NCBI GenBank assembly: GCA_000711775.1 | Contig: ARYC01001452.1 | Span: forward strand, 25,100 to 89,099 | Direction of reading: 5' to 3' | Source of the DNA: Oxytricha trifallax | Lineage: Eukaryota; Ciliophora; Spirotrichea; Sporadotrichida; Oxytrichidae | DNA: 64,000 nucleotides | In this document: in pieces, positions 12,190 through 25,189 of the stretch | How positions within the stretch are numbered: position 1 is the stretch's first letter | Layout: each line of letters opens with the position of its first letter | Notes under the pieces: model-generated | Told to the model about the DNA's origin: nothing | What the model saw: only the letters and a program-made list of their open reading frames with translations | The model's database searches: none | Made by a program: the position numbers and the translations under genes

Positions 12190-12480
12190 CTTTCAACCTG
12201 TTGTGAGACTGCTCTGCTCTAAAATTTTTTCAATTGTCAGTTTGAATATGCATTTTTTGAACTTCAGCACCCTTGAAATATTTTCAAAAATAAAAATAAT
12301 AACAATGTGCTGGCTGAGAAAATATAAAACCTTAGGTCCCTTCATGCTTTTCAAGTATCTCACCCCTATAATGTTTTATGGAAATTTTATCAGGAGATTT
12401 GGACCTGCCAGTCTATCTTTGTTTCATCCTGACATAATCTCTAATAATAAAACTTTTATTTTATGCATTTCAGACTTCTA
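12190..12480 (-). CDS. Coding segment, minus strand, ending in TGA
   Basis: The minus frame is open for about 95 codons with one in-frame TGA near the upstream end. It reads NKDRLAGPNLLIKFPQNI, GVRYLKSMKGPKVLYFLS and ends SSLTTG followed by TGA. The plus strand is also open here; I prefer the minus strand on composition. Unrecognised. Confidence 0.35.
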
Positions 12481-12489
12481 AGTAACTCT

Positions 12490-13440
12490 CTTTTCTATGA
12501 ATTGTAACGTCTGACTTATCATTTATAACTATTTTTCTGGGCTATGACAACTCATACATTTTAGTTAGCGATAGGAAGTAATTATTAGGGAATAGAAATT
12601 TAATTTTTATTTATATTTGATCAGTAAATGAAGATTAGATCAATGAAGATAATCTAGAATTGTATATAGTAAAAAAAAATCTCTTGTCAGTTTATAATTA
12701 AATCTTTGAATATGAAATTTCCCCTTTGTTATTTATAAAATAAAAGAATCCTCCTAAATAGCAAACTATGACGATCGGTAAATTCAAGAACTTAAAATAG
12801 ATAAAGTAATTTTCTTTATTTTACCAATATTAATTTTAATAAATTCTAAATCAGAATATAAATTATTGACATAATCTATTTGGAGTAATAAATCATGTTC
12901 ATTTAATAATAGAGTAATTAAATTTGCTTTAAGTTTTCATATACTTGAGATAATATTCATATTTAGCTTTAATTAAAGTTAAGACCAGCCTATTCCTATC
13001 CAAATAAAGCACTATAAATGAATTAATAATTACTATCCAATATCTCTTCAAGCTCTTTGGTGACTTAATTCTTTTTTAATTTCACAATGATAATAACTTT
13101 AATTGCAAAATTACATTTAAATTATAATTTAAAATAAACCAGCTATTTAATATGAATAATTAATTCTTCTCTTACTGCTTTCTCAAATATTCCTCACTAT
13201 TCAGAAACTTTTTCTACATTTTATTTCGAAATTCACTAATGGGAAAGTTTCAGAGATAAACGTAATAATCTTGTAATAATAGTATATTATGGGGTCAGTG
13301 AGTTTCTTCAATATGAATTATTGTGCTTGCAGATTCGATTTTTTCTTTAAGTAGATGTACAGGTCTACATACTCAAACATACTGTTTTCATGCAAATAAA
13401 AATTAAAATTAAGAATACTAAATCATTAAAAACCATATAT
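12490..13440. other. AT-rich stretch without a supported gene
   Basis: No coding-like frame was found with the Gln code on either strand. Confidence 0.4.
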
Positions 13441-13449
13441 AAATTAAAA

Positions 13450-13660
13450 TCTTTTAGAATTTTTAAGTAATAGGACTTGAAATTGACAATGAACCTGAAA
13501 ATAACCACAAAAGAGATGAAAAAGTAAGTGAAGAAGAACTGAGTTGTGAATATTTTGAAGAGAGAGGCAGAACACTGTAAATATATTCAAGAACATTGCA
13601 AATGCATGATGCACATAATAAGATAGTTGAATGTGCTTGCCAACCTTCATAGTGAATTTT
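13450..13660 (+). CDS. Short acidic coding segment, plus strand
   Basis: The plus-strand frame with TAR as Gln reads GLEIDNEPENNHKRDEKVSE, ELSCEYFEERGRTLQIYS and IVECACQPSQ, then TGA. The composition is strongly protein-like; the open frame on the opposite strand is rich in His/Phe/Leu and is a shadow. Flanked by A/T DNA. Unknown protein. Confidence 0.45.
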
Positions 13661-14279
13661 GATAACATTTTTGAATCAATTTTACCATTAGTGCTTGCAT
13701 TTATTTAACAATAATTAACATACTTAATATCAAAGATCACATAGATTAAAATATAACTTCCATTATAAGTATTTATTCTATATTTGAATTTCATATTTAA
13801 GTTTTGCATTCAGACTTTCGTTTTGATAAAAACCATTTCTTCTTGCTCAACTAAATCCTCAAAACTAATTCAACTTTAATTGGTTGATCTAGAGCCTTTT
13901 TTATGCTTTGGAAAGAGAAGGGGCTCCGTCTTTGCATCTTAGAGCGCCACCAGTACTTGAATAAATTGAATCATTGAGATTTACTTTGTAAACTCATACT
14001 GTTTTATTCATAAGTATTTTATATTCTCTACATCAATATTATTTACAGTCTCTCTTAATACTTATAGGTAAGTATTTCATGTATAATAATTGTAGATTAT
14101 AATATTTAGATATCGATTAGCAGTAATAAGGATATGCGAGCCTATTCCATTTCTCATTGGTGAAGTTATTTTATTACAATATTTATGAATAAAATTTATT
14201 TTATCATTAATAGATAAATTGGCATCGAAATTATATTATATCTAATAGCATTTTTAAGTATAATTTCAAGGATCAGGTT

Positions 14280-15640
14280 AGTATGCATTAGAAGACACCA
14301 ACCCAAATCTAACTTCATTAGTTTTTAGAGGATTAGCTGCATATTTATTCAAATGTTGCGAATTTTGAGTGTTGCTTCGAGAACTGTTGTTTAAATCAAT
14401 GATTATTTTAATTTCGAGTTTATAAATTCTTATACAGATATTTAATTAATTAAGTCTAACTAATAAACATATTGCTTGAATATATTATTCATACCAACAT
14501 TAAATTATTCTCATATTAAAGACAATTATATTTTACTCTAAATAGAACACTTATCAAACTATTGCCTTTTAGTTTGTCGAATAAGCTCAAAATCAGTAAT
14601 TATTATTGTATAATAAATGAAGTAATTGAGTGACTATAAAGATATAATTTGAATAAATCTAAGTAACTATGACGGGATCCATTTTATTTAGAGTCATACC
14701 TTATATACAGTGTATCATTGAGTTTTAATTACATATTAAATATGAAAAATGATTCAAGCTCTCAATTAAGAAAGCGAAAACTTTAACCTATTCCTCTCGT
14801 CTTGCCGTTAATACCTACCCAGACTACAAAATTTAAGTGTTAATATCAATCAAACAATTATAGATAAGTAGCAATAAATTCCTGAAATATTTCTTATGTT
14901 AAATATCTAAAGCAAAACTCTGATGAAAACTTAAACCATATAGCCTGAAATATATTAACAAAATAAGAGAAACAAGTGAGCCGTTAAGAGCGATTGATGC
15001 TGAGCAAAACTCTCAAAACCTCTCGTTCTCTTCAGCAATTAAACATATTTATTATATAATTATCACTCTATTACTATTCAGTACTTAAATACTCTTGCTA
15101 CAGCTCAGATTAATGTATTCTTATTTTATTTTTTGATTGAGTAATTATGGGTTTGACAAATAATTCCATTTATCAAGAATAATATTATTTTTATTATGAA
15201 TAAAATAAAACATTCTTTTTTAGGTGAGATGAATGCTTTATTGGGCAATTCTTAGTCGTCAATAAGGAAAGGGCACGACAGGTATAAAAATCCTAGACTC
15301 GATCTTAACGGGATGTCAACTTCTACAACAATAATAACTCATTCCCTAACAACATAAAAAAGTTACTTTTGTATTCGTAAAAAACTACAACTAAATAAAT
15401 TACAAATTAAATCTAAGCAGTAAGAAGTATTTTAATCATTGAATTTTTATAGGTGCTATCTTTCCTATTAACAAATTATATAATATAGTTTATAGTTAAT
15501 TAAATTTCTACTCAACTAACAATAAAGGCGAATCATGCAAATGGCTAATTCACTTGCGAGTGCACTATATGTTTGGAGAAGACTATGCCAGAGTATTATC
15601 TGGATATTTACTAGAATTATCTGGATGTCAAATAGCATTT
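14280..15640 (+). CDS. Plus-strand coding segments, unrecognised
   Basis: Protein-like stretches in A/T background: 14280-14395 (HQKTPTQIQLHQFLEDQLHI), 14945-15060 (INKIRETSEPLRAIDAEQNS), 15230-15350 (SSIRKGHDRYKNPRLDLNG) and 15530-15650 (FTCECTICLEKTMPEYYLDI). The last has a C-x-C-x2-C pattern that hints at a zinc-binding module but is too short to call RING. The segments may be parts of one gene; the spacers are intron- or IES-like. Low certainty on linkage. Confidence 0.35.
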
Positions 15641-16789
15641 TATCAAGGAATGAATAGAGACTTTCTCTGGCTTATACAGCACCTTATTCCTATCAATGAG
15701 AAAATATAATTATTATTAATAAATGAGTGTGTCTATAGTTAAATATTCGCATATTACTAAAGATATTATTGAGAAAATCTGAGGATGCGAATTACTATTC
15801 CCCAGACTCTGTATTGTTTTGCAAGACAAGCCAATAATAATATTAAAAAATGACAAAGAATTTTGCTAATGCCTTTTCGTCAACTCTCTAAGCTCAATCT
15901 TCAATCGATATACAAAGATTCTCAAATATCATAAAATAATCAATGCTTAATAGTTATTAAAGGAATTTTCTCAAATAAGGTGAGGGAGTAAAAAAGAGTT
16001 TTACTGGACCGTTTCATAAGATGTACGGTCTAAGCACTGGGTTTACTGCTTTGTTAAATAAAAATGAGGTAATAAGCTTTTTACTCCTTCAAAAAAGGCA
16101 GGAAGATTCATTTTAATAATAATTAAATATTTTAAGGTTTAGTGCTTAAACAAGATTTTCACAATTATTATCAAAAATAAAAAGAAGAAGGTACATCATC
16201 GATTACACTTAGTGGACTGGTAGTTTGAAAAAATAGCCGAATACTTAGAATCATGAAAATAGCAACTAATTTAAAAATTAATTGGCATTAGCTAAAGATC
16301 TCTAAAAAATTATAATAAACATAATTGCATTCAAATTACTATCCATTAATTTTAATTATTTTCTCCCAAAAACATTTGCACAGACAAGATTAGATAACAA
16401 AGTAATCCACAATTCACTCTTGAAAATACAAACAATATGTAAAGTATCTCAGGGGTGGTAATAATACGACTAGTACAGCACCTTCCCTCTGGGTATTTCA
16501 ATAGTGCTAACTGATAAGAATATATACTTTAAGGATGCTGCCCTGATCAGATATCGTCCTGATGAGTTAGAGAGAATCTCTTGTCCAGGTTGTCAATGAA
16601 ACAGGTTATTATTATTATTAATAAGAATTAATAATTAAGTATCTCCCTTATCATTTTTACATTTATTTAAAGAGATATTTGAGACAACTTTCTTGCCTAA
16701 ATCATTTTATTTATAATTAAATTAATAATAAAATGAATTAATTTTAATAAATTTAGATAAGGTTTTATGTCAACATTTCATAAGAGAAC

Positions 16790-19300
16790 GAATGAAGACT
16801 ACTGGAAGATAGTCTTGTATTTAGACGAATGTAAAGCCAAAGTTAGGGTGTAGACAACCAATTATTATTAAATTATATGAATTTCTTGATTAGGATGAAC
16901 CAGAATCAGAAATAGTTTATGCAATTATTTTTTACAATAAACTGAACAATTATAAGTACAATGCATATTACATAAGGCGGCTTTATATTTTTTGATAATT
17001 TTGAGTTATCTAATTTTTGATTACAAGAGCTAAAGGGTAAGATTAAGACTTAATATTTAAGGATAATAACTAATATTGCTTGAAGTAATGCTATAAAATG
17101 TACTATTACATTCAGAAATTATTTGGACTGGAAGTGCTTAAAATGAGAACAGAATTTTCCAACGAAGAAAATTGAACTGTAAGTAAATATAGAATGAAAC
17201 TTATTGCATCACTATAAATTATTTATTCTTGATAGGATAAAGTTAACTTTCGTTTTAAATTTGGTTTATGTATGTGTCTTCGATCGTTGCAAGACCTGTA
17301 GAAGGCAGAGGATAACAGTTTCATACTAAGAAAGTTAAACAATTTTTAGGCAGATTTTATATAATTCAATTCATACTTTGAAAATAATTCTTTTGTGAAA
17401 GTTAACAATGTGAACCATGAGAACAAAGCACACCTATTAAATGAACTTTAAAGACATCAAGATTAGTAAGTTAACCTAACTATTAAATAATAAATATATT
17501 TATTTCCTTTATAGAGCCCGTGATAACTACACCAAGAATATAAAGAAAATGTATGATGTCATGGGATAGCATTATAAAAATATCAAGGATCACCTGGGTT
17601 TGAAGGAAGCCTGTGAAAACTTAAATGAGGATGAACAGACTGAAAAGATATTCAAGATGTTAAGACTGTAGAGTCCCTATAAGTTAAGAAACTTGTCTGG
17701 AATCAATTTGATCCTAAGAAATTCAATCTATTAAGCTAACTCACAAAACATTTTATAACTCATGAAAGATATTTTTAGTCCTAATAAGAATATACTGATT
17801 AATTTTACTATATATTTATTAAACTTGTAAATTTGAGATTTTAAAGGCATAATTAAATAATAAATTCAACCAAATGATGGGCAAAAGATAGAAGCTAGAT
17901 CATGAGCAAGTAAAAGACATAATTTAATATAATAAACCAGTGATTTAATAACCAAAAAGGCGATACGATAAACCAGACTATGCTTAACTAAATGAAAACA
18001 TGCACTTAGTATATAATTATGAACCTGGTTCAGACTCTTAGCATTCACAACTTGTAATGGCCAATCAATTTTATTAAATTAAAGAAGCATATTAATATAA
18101 ATATGAAATAATTAAATCATGGATTGAAACAATCGTATAACAATCAAAATAGCATAAGCAAACATTCATGATAAAAATCATGCATTCAAATCGCGAGATT
18201 ATTAAGTTTCAGGAAGACCTATAACTGCACTTTAATATAATTTAACATGTAAAGTCAATTAATCTATTAAATTTACTATAAATGCTTAAATTATTTTACC
18301 TAGTTAGAAATCTGTTGGGAGACCTTAAACTGGAAATCCTATGAGTGCCAGTACAAATATAAAAACTCAAAATAATCAAGGCCAAAATATTCAAAAAATA
18401 ATAGTATTTTATGTAGTAATTATTAATTAATACTCTATTATCTTTTCATTTAATAATAACTTAAGAGTCTCTATAAGCAAAAACAGATAAAAGCTATAAA
18501 TTTATATTTTTATTTATTTAAAGTTGCTTTTGATCTTAATTTTTCTATTTATTAAATTTAAACTAGCTTTCTTCGTAATATCCAGAGGTCGGTATCAATT
18601 TGAAAGCCACAAGAACATCAAGCCACCCCCTCTTCAAATATCTCTAGCATGAGGAAACTGAAGAAAATTTATGAGGCACCCATTCTCAAACACCAAATCC
18701 CACTCAACAATCCCTTCTGCAATCATCGATTGTTTCACGTGTGTCTAATAAGAATAATTTCACTTCTGTCTCTTCTCTTAGGTAGTCACATAATCAAACT
18801 CAAATTAATTTAATGTAAATAAATGCTAATCTACAATTCATTTTAAGGAAACAGCATTTTATTTTAAACTATTATGCTAAGCATGGCAAACCTTCACCTA
18901 GGCCACTATTGAACTGGATAAATTCACCTAATACTTAGAAGATATAGAAAAAATGACAAATAAAATTGGCTTCTTGAAATTCCTATCTTAAAATAAAATG
19001 CTTACAGAGTGATTTAGCCTTAGTTAATTAGAATGGTGAAACCTCTCAAATTTGTTTAAATATAAATAATAGAGGCTTAATTTACAAATTAAATATAATT
19101 TATTTCATAAAATTATGTAAATGGCAAAATGATCTTATGATTGATGCTGGCAGTGGATCTAAAGACTTACATGATAGTTATGGAAGATCTCTAAAGAGAA
19201 GAAGATAATAACACTTATGGGTAAAGAGCAAGGAAATATGCTTAAATCTATTTATTAAAAAATATTTTAGGATATTTTAATATTCATATTTATACCTCGT
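16790..19300 (+). CDS. Unrecognised multi-segment gene, plus strand
   Basis: Segments read with the Gln code: 16797-16860 (NEDYWKIVLYLDECKAKVRV), 17275-17350 with CKTCRRQR, 17400-17480, 17515-17840 (NIKDHLGLKEACENLNEDEQ, FKMLRLQSPYKLRNLSGINL), 17869-18340 (about 155 codons without a stop, including VKDIIQYNKPVIQQPKRRYD), 18640-18960 (SQTPNPTQQSLLQSSIVSRV, YYAKHGKPSPRPLLNWINS) and 18965-19260. TGA occurs in frame near 18670 and 18975 with the same frame continuing. TAR Gln codons are very frequent. The middle is Q/N/K-rich. The family is not recognised; a CxxC pair may bind zinc. Spacers of 50-150 bases are A/T only. Confidence 0.5.
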
Positions 19301-19954
19301 TTTATAAATTATTTCAATGTATCACTTTAAAAAATACTGTTTGATGATATATACATAATATCTATTAAAACTATTATTAATCAATTAATGCAGCAGAGAC
19401 AGTAAAAGCAAAACTCTGGCCAGGACTAAATGATGAACATTAATCTTAACAACTATCAGTGAATTTGATATTGTAAAGTGTCTTAGTTCTCATACTTATA
19501 GATCTTAATATATGAAATAATTATATTTGAAATAATGGCTTTGAACAAATTTAACTACTTAATAATATTAACATTATTTCTATTAGTATAATCTTTAAAG
19601 TAAACTACCTCAGAAATCAATTTCTGAGTAAACTCTTGTATTTTAAGCAAGTAGTTTGGAACTTACTCCTGGTCTTGGGCAGTGACCACGTATCTAGGAG
19701 CCAAATGTTTGAGTCTCTATCTATCCACCTCAAAATCTATCCCCAGTCTTTTCTAGAATTAATTGTTCTAGTGTGTTATTCTGCCTTAAAGTTTGAGTCT
19801 ATTCTCCGTAACTTCAATACCTTTGATTAAAACTATATTTGCTAAACTAACGGCTAGTTTTATCATTATTAGGTTAATAATACTAAATTTAAAGAATGAA
19901 ATCTGCCAAATTACAGAGGCTTTTATTAAAAAGTCTATGGCATGTTATTATTAA

Positions 19955-20640
19955 GATTATAGATAAGTGGCTACTTTGGTGATGAGATTGTTAGAACGGA
20001 CAGTAGCTGGTAGTACCCCAATCTTTACAGTTGAAAAAGTAACAGCTGGTAAATTCCCAAGAGTCTTAATCACAATATAAATATTCTTGTCTTTTAAATC
20101 TCCTTGGTAAAAAGAGTATGTGAAGTTCTCACCAGGAGCGATCTAAATCTCTTCTTGGACGTATTTTATCTAGTTTTTTTTTAGTAAAATATGGTTGCTT
20201 GTGAATTTCTTATTAAAAGATATTCAATTATTTTAGTCTTCATAAGTTCAAGGTTTAAAGAACAAAAGCTACCTTTGTTAAAAAACTCTATATGATTATT
20301 TTAACATACTTTAAAAAGAAGGCAATTCAATTATTTTACTGAAATTTGTTTTTTACTAATGAACTCTGTAGTGGATGTATATATGGTTTAATTGACAATA
20401 AATACAACTTAATTTCCTCATTACAATGAATCTCAATAGCAAACCTGATACTTTAACAACTCATCCATTAATCACTACACACAACTTCTTTGTCTTTACT
20501 ATAGCATATTCCCTCTGTTACACTTTCAGGACAGCATTTATACATTTTGAAGGCTTTCGTGTATTTACAATATTTAGTACCATAAGTTGTCAAGCATTCA
20601 TAGCATGGAGCTTCAGTTGAGTCTCCGCAAGAATCTAAAT
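19955..20640 (-). CDS. Cys-rich, probably extracellular or lumenal protein, two segments
   Basis: The upstream minus segment (20640-20425) carries a dense Cys pattern: DSCGDSTEAPCYECL, GTKYCKYTKAFKMYKCC, EGICYSKDK, VVCSD and SCQ, i.e. about ten Cys in 65 residues. The downstream segment (20165-19960) reads APGENFTYSFYQGDLKDKNI and GNLPAVTFSTVKIGVLP, which looks like a beta-rich domain. Between them are about 240 A/T-rich bases that begin with GTAATG on the coding strand and could be an intron. Disulphide-rich spacing suggests a secreted or surface protein; the family is not recognised and the N-terminus (signal peptide) is not seen. Confidence 0.6.
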
Positions 20641-21187
20641 TTCTTTTGCTTTAATGAGATTCATAGATTTTGTCGTTTGAATGAAGGTTTAAAGCTTGAG
20701 ATTTTAAGAGAAAGCCGATTGGTCTGAGTCAAAAATTGAGGAATGATTATGTTATAAAAGCTGAAGGGTTCACTATAATATTAAAAACTAAGTTGGTGAA
20801 AATAGTTTTTGAGTTTGAAAATAATTAAGCAAAATTTCAAAACCTAAATTTTCAAAGAATTATCTATCGTATATTAATTATCTATTATTCTTTTGTGAGT
20901 TATTTTTATAATTGCTAAAAATTATTGAATTATAAATAAAATTATTGCTAAAAGCATGTTAATATATAAATGTTATATATATATATAATATCAAAAATAA
21001 TTTTGAGTTTTAATTTTTACCTTACTAGAGATGATAAACAGAAGAAAATGTCAGGCTAAAAAAGATATTTAAGAGTGCTAGATGAACTGTAAATTATTTC
21101 ATTTTTTAAATTTGACTGATATTCTATTAATATCTCCAAAAAAATTATAATTTAAACCATAATTTTATTCATATATAAAATCTTATA

Positions 21188-22200
21188 TGGCATCGAGTGA
21201 TGGTTCAGCAATCAAAACATAGGAAGAAGATAGTTTCCAGTTTTAAAATGCCTATTATTTCAACAAGCTTTAGTTTATAGAATGATGCTACTGTTAGCTT
21301 ACTTGTGTCCCAGTTTAGTTGGTACCAAACTAAGAGACTCTCAAGTCTTTGGAATTTTAATTCTGAATTTATTATAAGTTTGAATTGCCAGTTAATAGAC
21401 TTATTCTTTGACTCTTCAGTTTTTCGTTCTGTTTTTATCCTCTAATACTCTCATCTTTGATATATTATAGTACGATAACACCCTCATAGAAAGCTAAAAA
21501 CCCAAAATTTTTGAATAACTCCCTGGAACTTTTAGTATGATTATTATTTTTGGACTACTGCTACTGCTCGTGATTATCAAAGAGGTTTTTGATAACTTAA
21601 GTGAAAGAAATGACGCCATACCAATTCCCAGGTTGCTTATTCATACTCCCCTTCAGTTACTTGATGTATTCCAAAAGGTGCATCAAGATAAACTAAAATC
21701 ATAGAGAGTGTGCTGTCATGAGTTAGAATATCCTTGAAAACTAGGTTTTATTGAGAAAGTCTTAAAAAAGAATTAGCTATAATCATTTGTTGGTATCTAA
21801 TCATGCAACCCCACCCACAGTCTGAATGAATGCACCTTAATTCTGAGATTTTAATTAGGGAAGTTAAGTGTCATTCAGTAAGTTAAGTATATTTATTGAC
21901 ATTAAATCTTTCTACATAGTAGCTTAAGTTTAATGCTATACTTATTTGACTTCTTCTTAATTAGTATATCGAATAAGTGGCTGGAAGTTATTCCTAAAAG
22001 AGACCTTATTATATCTTTGAAGGCTTTTTCAAAGTCCTGTTTGTTTGTAAATGTCCTGTCCAACAGTTGAGGCAAGTATGTTGATTATTCCTTATTTGGA
22101 GAAATATTTTAGGTGAAGTCTATATCTGGAAAGGCGACTAGCTTGAATAAGTCACCGTCATTAAATCTAAATCTTAAATTGGTCAATTTTTGCATGATGT
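21188..22200 (+). CDS. Unrecognised gene with a hydrophobic segment, plus strand
   Basis: Possible start MASSDGSAIKTQEEDSFQFQ at 21188, continuing NAYYFNKLQFIE before an in-frame TGA. A second segment (21540-21850) reads FGLLLLLVIIKEVFDNLSER, IPRLLIHTPLQLLDVFQKVH and LKSQRVCCHELEYP, TGA, KLGFIEKVLKKNQL. A third (21965-22200) reads SYSQKRPYYIFEGFFKVLFV and SLFGEIFQVKSISGKATSLN. One clear membrane-like stretch. TGA lies in frame at least twice with coding continuing. Function unknown. Confidence 0.5.
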
Positions 22201-22209
22201 TATCTTTCA

Positions 22210-22820
22210 AGCTAGGTCTTGCCATGTCATTATTTTTAATATAAAAATTCAAAAGGTTTTACTCATAAATGATAAAAATTGTCTAATATAACTTGAAGAT
22301 CAAAAAAAAGTTAATTATAATCAATTATAAAATTTTTATTTAAAAAATGTATAATAAATTAAAATCAAAATCAGTTATGATAAGAAGAAAAAATATATCA
22401 TCTAGCTTTCATTAAATTTAATTTAACCAAAAAATAAAAAATTTAATAAGTTGATTAAGTGTTTAAGATTTAGTTTGAAAATTTAGATTTGCAGAAATGA
22501 AAATAATCCTAATTAAAAAACATTAATATTAAGAAGTGCGCAAATACACAGTCATTTTATAAAAAAGATTTGATGAGATTCAATGTGATAAATAAATTTT
22601 TTTTTACAGAATCTTTAAAAGCCAAAATCATATAAGTAGAAAAAACAATTTTATATTATGCTTTATAAAATTATCAAATCTCAAGCACATTTTATAATTT
22701 GAGAATATCACACTATATTTCAAAATTATGCATTATTGATGAATTTATATTCTAAAAATTAAATGACAAAAATACTGATTTATTGATTATAAGTAGTATT
22801 TATAAACTTATAATTAATTA
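22210..22820. other. AT-rich stretch without a supported gene
   Basis: Almost pure A/T; no coding-like frame seen. Confidence 0.5.
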
Positions 22821-22829
22821 TTATCTGGA

Positions 22830-23650
22830 AAATTCTCATACACTCTTAATTCATCCATTGAACAGTTTAGACTCTAAAACCCAAGTGAATTGGTGTTGTT
22901 GACAGCCACTGCAGCATTCCCTAGTGCACTTTATCAACAATGAATGCGTCCACGCACTTAAATGAATCCATAACTTACTTCACAGTTTTGTTATGTTCCT
23001 CTGCATTTCTATATTAAATCTGGTAATTTTGGCTTATCTTTGTAAAGTATTTTTAATATACTGTTGTTTTCCTCGTTAGCTGTTCCCTATAGATCATCGC
23101 AGTTAGTGAAGCTACTATTCTATGGCAATCTATGAAGATTAATGAAATTAAAATCATTTTATTCCATTTTTTATTAGATTTAATTTCAGTTTTCTAATAG
23201 GAGTCCATCTTCAATTGAACTATTTCTCTTATTATTTCTAGATCACTGAACTAGCTGTCCAAGTCTTATTATAAAGTAAAATACATTTTATACTATGAAT
23301 ATAAAGAAGTTTTACTATCAAAATTTAAATCTATTAATATATATCACAGGGAGTAAGCTAATCACTATGAATATTTTTATTGAGCGAAGCTTGCCTATTA
23401 TTAATATAGGATAAACTGAAGAATTTTTCTTATAAATTTTGATTGTTATCTTAATTTGCATTCTATTGCTATTATTTCTGATAATGTTTGGCTTCTTGCA
23501 TTTTCTGCATTTCACTTCTGCTTGAACTTCTCCATTAAATATATTAAGAGCAAGCCAAGAAGTTAATTCATGTTTAATGAATTAAAACTATTTCTCCTCT
23601 CTATAAAGCTGAAAGACACATCATTTAAAGGCCTATACACATCCAGTTGA
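22830..23650 (-). CDS. Minus-strand coding segments, unrecognised
   Basis: The upstream segment (23650-23370) reads FKLQLDVYRPLNDVSFSFIE, SLNMNQLLGLLLIYLMEKFK and, past an in-frame TGA, NARSQTLSEIIAIECKLR. An overlapping frame gives EVKCRKCKKPNIIRNNSN, so a frame break cannot be excluded. The downstream segment (23010-22830) reads HNKTVKQVMDSFKCVDAFIV and LQWLSTTPIHLGFRV. They may be one gene interrupted by A/T DNA. A C-x2-C pair is present; no family call. Confidence 0.4.
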
Positions 23651-24079
23651 AGCTTGAAATGATCATTATTATTATTTAAATGAGGTTGTTTAACATTTTC
23701 TAACAAATTATCAAAATTACTAAGTAAAATCACATTTGGTAGTATTGTTATTAAAGCGATTGATCTGAGGTTATTGGCCGACTATCAGCCCAGAATTTAT
23801 AATTTAAAATTCGTCCATTATCAATAATTTATATTATTCAATTATTCTTCTCCCTCTAGTTTATTCATTTATTTATACGATTCAATTGCAAATTTCAAAT
23901 TAAAGTAATTTGAAATTTATTAATCTAATTATACGATTGAAATATCAGGAAATACTGTCATAACCAATCTAAATCAGATTTATTTATATATTAAAGCATT
24001 AATTAAAATTTAATCATTAGGAAATTAAGTTTAAGTGTTAATCATAATGAAATTAAAAATCGCAGAGAATTAAATAAGA

Positions 24080-24950
24080 TTAATCAAACAGCACTGTATT
24101 AACTTCTTTTTCATTTTAGCTGCTGTTACTGCCTTTATCATCCTAAGATTACTCATCCACATCTAATTTTGCAGAAATATCATTTTTGTCAAGTATCTAT
24201 CTTTTTTGGCGAAGGAACCTAAAATCCCATCATCATCATCCACTTCTGTGACTATTTCAGCTCTTTTGTTTTTACTGTTGATGGAATATAATTGATTAAG
24301 AAAATTAATTGCAAAGTTAGTTAATATTATTATTAATTAGACAGTTTTGAAACTTATGTTCCACTTTTAAATTTCAAAGTGGATATTATTACTTCATAAA
24401 TTTATCACATAAAGCTTAAATTTTATATTTGTATAAAAAAATATATATTCAAAAGAATTACAATTCAACAGTCTTTATATTAATATATAAATCAGTTTAA
24501 ATATATTCTTTAATATTCAAAATAAATTCAATTCTACCAATATCATCAAAACCATGCTCTTCTTTGCTTTTACTTCTCAATCTAGAGATTTTCGCAATCC
24601 ATCACTTTCCTCATTTGAATCATTAGCACCAGTACCTCTATCCTTAGATATACAACTGTTGCTCCTAGTATTAATATCATCACCTGAGGGCGTAGTTTTT
24701 TTTCAGTTTATATAGACATTATGCGATTTAATGGTAACAAAGTTGCCTTTTTCTCTTCATCTGGTTCAAACCATCAATTACTTTCATATTATGTTTCAGT
24801 CCAAGTGAACCCAGGGCTTATGCTTAGTTTCTGGTAACTTCAGTATCTTATATCCCTCGGGAAAAAAGCTAATCACGTATTTGGAATGCTCGATCCTTTT
24901 CCTCAATGGAATTCAGAGTTTTTCAATTATAAGCGTACTGAGTTTTAAAA
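24080..24950 (-). CDS. Acidic/serine-rich protein segments, minus strand
   Basis: About 24910-24830 reads SKYVISFFPEGYKILKLPE and TKHKPWVH; 24690-24555 reads PSGDDINTRSNSCISKDRG and NDSNEESDGLRKSLD, TGA, EVKAKKSM; 24290-24080 reads AEIVTEVDDDDGILGSFAKK and, after a frame break, KLDVDEQSQDDKGSNSSQNE. Asp/Ser/Asn-rich composition suggests a disordered nuclear or regulatory protein. TGA is in frame repeatedly around 24800-24700. Function unknown. Confidence 0.4.
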
Positions 24951-25189
24951 TTATAAGCGTAATCCAGAATAACCAAAAGTGAGTGCCATATTTGTGTTGA
25001 GGAATTGATTAGGGAGGAAGTGGGATTAAGCAGAGTTCACACTTAATGTCAAAGTATTAAATTAAATGAGTCTATGAAGTGTTTTAAAAGGGTGGATGAA
25101 TCTTAAGCTGCTTTAACTACTTTTTTGCTTCTTTTTTTGCGATTACTTATGCTTATATTGTTTTTTACTCTTTTAATCACGTTTCCTTA

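Noticed and set aside
15530-15650. RING finger at FTCECTICLEKTMPEYYLDI
   Set aside because: Only one Cys cluster is visible; the remaining metal ligands are absent.
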